From contig JARWKL010000010.1 in the NCBI GenBank assembly GCA_029961685.1, positions 18,745,931-18,809,930 on the forward strand: a stretch of 64,000 bases of DNA, read 5' to 3'. The DNA is from Aristolochia californica. Taxonomy: Eukaryota; Streptophyta; Magnoliopsida; Piperales; Aristolochiaceae. Positions 63,686-64,000 of this stretch are shown one piece after another. The position numbers were made by a program, and so were the translations under genes. Numbering within the stretch: the first letter of the stretch is position 1; each line of letters starts with the position of its first letter. The notes under the pieces were generated by a model. That model was not told where the DNA came from, did no database searches, and worked only from the letters and a program-made list of their open reading frames with translations.

Positions 63686-63728
63686 AACATGTTTTAGGCA
63701 TGCATATCCACCACATTTAAAACATGTT
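63686..63728 (+). other. Example of conserved dyad D1 in family B
   Basis: AACATGTTT at 63686-63694 and its exact reverse complement AAACATGTT at 63720-63728 flank GCATGC and a ccacca stretch. Most B units carry this 9-bp pair. Confidence 0.8.
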
Positions 63729-64000
63729 AAGATCAATTAGAAATCTCTTTCTTATAAAATTCCACCAAGCTATTAGGGGTTGTACCAGTGGAATTTCCAA
63801 AACATGGATAACAAAACTTTGGTGTTCATTTTTAGTGCATGAAATAATTTTCTTCACTTACATTTAATATATTTTACTATTTTTGGTATTCATAAACTCT
63901 AAAATTTTCATTTTGTTGTGATGTCTTTGCTTTATCTTTTTGTTTACAAGAAAAATCAGGGAGTGAAAACTCAAGTTTGGATTTGAAAAAAAATTGAACA

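Larger units (their letters stand above)
38338..64000 (+). repeat. Satellite family B tandem array (about 39 units of about 680 bp)
   Basis: Same orientation and same block order as family A, but with its own diagnostic text: attatagccgttacacatc, attaatcgatcaaaac, atccaccacatttaaaac, atgttaggatcaattag, ggcaaaaagtgggttg, gaacatccaaaatgg and atctgtgatttttaagg. GGATCC of family A is usually ggatca here. Markers lie near 38710, 39395, 40116, 40791, 41479, 42139, 42820, 43449, 44129, 44815, 45472, 45990, 46640, 47319, 48003, 48720, 49036, 49746, 50441, 51124, 51811, 52485, 53169, 53848, 54535, 55217, 55915, 56588, about 57150 (deleted), 57808, 58488, 59171, 59852, 60534, 61213, 61896, 62583, 63255 and 63918. 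It ends mid-unit at the window edge. No gene is supported in it. Confidence 0.95.

Noticed and set aside
1..64000. CRISPR array
   Set aside because: Direct repeats are present, but the units are about 670 bp with no short repeat-spacer pattern and no cas genes. This is a eukaryotic satellite.
1..64000. CENP-B box or rDNA intergenic spacer
   Set aside because: I found no CENP-B-box-like motif and no rRNA coding sequence, so neither label is supported.

Overview
This window is nuclear plant heterochromatin. It is almost entirely one long-unit tandem satellite, broken once by a decayed LTR retrotransposon. No intact gene, tRNA, rRNA gene or CRISPR array was found. The plant assignment rests on the Ty3/gypsy element: an initiator-Met-type primer binding site, a plant chromovirus-like gag, and TG...CA LTRs. 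The species cannot be told from the sequence. The arrays are strongly AT-rich, and each unit carries one short G-rich box on the + strand.

Layout: (1) 1-34,650 is satellite family A, about 52 head-to-tail units of about 660-680 bp, all in the same orientation. It splits into subfamily A1 (1 to about 8.39 kb) and subfamily A2 (about 8.39-34.65 kb). (2) At about 34,650 the array switches abruptly, and out of register, to family B. B is a diverged relative of A with the same unit length and order of blocks. (3) Fifty-five bases into B, a 3.63 kb LTR retrotransposon (34,706-38,332) is inserted, flanked by a 5-bp target duplication (ATCTG/ATCTA). Its gag is broken by stops and frameshifts, its protease lacks the active site, and RT, RNase H and integrase are gone. 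Its 5' LTR has lost about 265 bp, including the likely promoter. (4) From 38,338 to the window end is family B, about 39 units of about 680 bp. Both arrays run off the window ends, so the full array is longer than 64 kb.

Within the arrays there is clear second-order structure. Blocks of two to five adjacent units recur at fixed multi-unit distances (about 3.3, 10.5, 6, 4.1 and 5.2 kb), giving fossil higher-order repeats. There are also patches of near-identity between neighbours (gene conversion), microhomology deletions, and two insertions that look templated. Homopolymers expand at family-specific places: T tracts in A (up to 24) and G tracts in B (up to 37). Two dyad symmetries recur unit after unit, and the retrotransposon landed in the middle of one of them.

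Many 60-100-codon reading frames can be opened on both strands of the satellites. They are the same few frames recurring once per unit, and I do not regard them as genes. The most interesting material is the satellite itself: two sister families with a sharp boundary, conserved dyads, and per-unit G-rich boxes. It could be centromeric or pericentromeric, but the sequence alone does not prove that.
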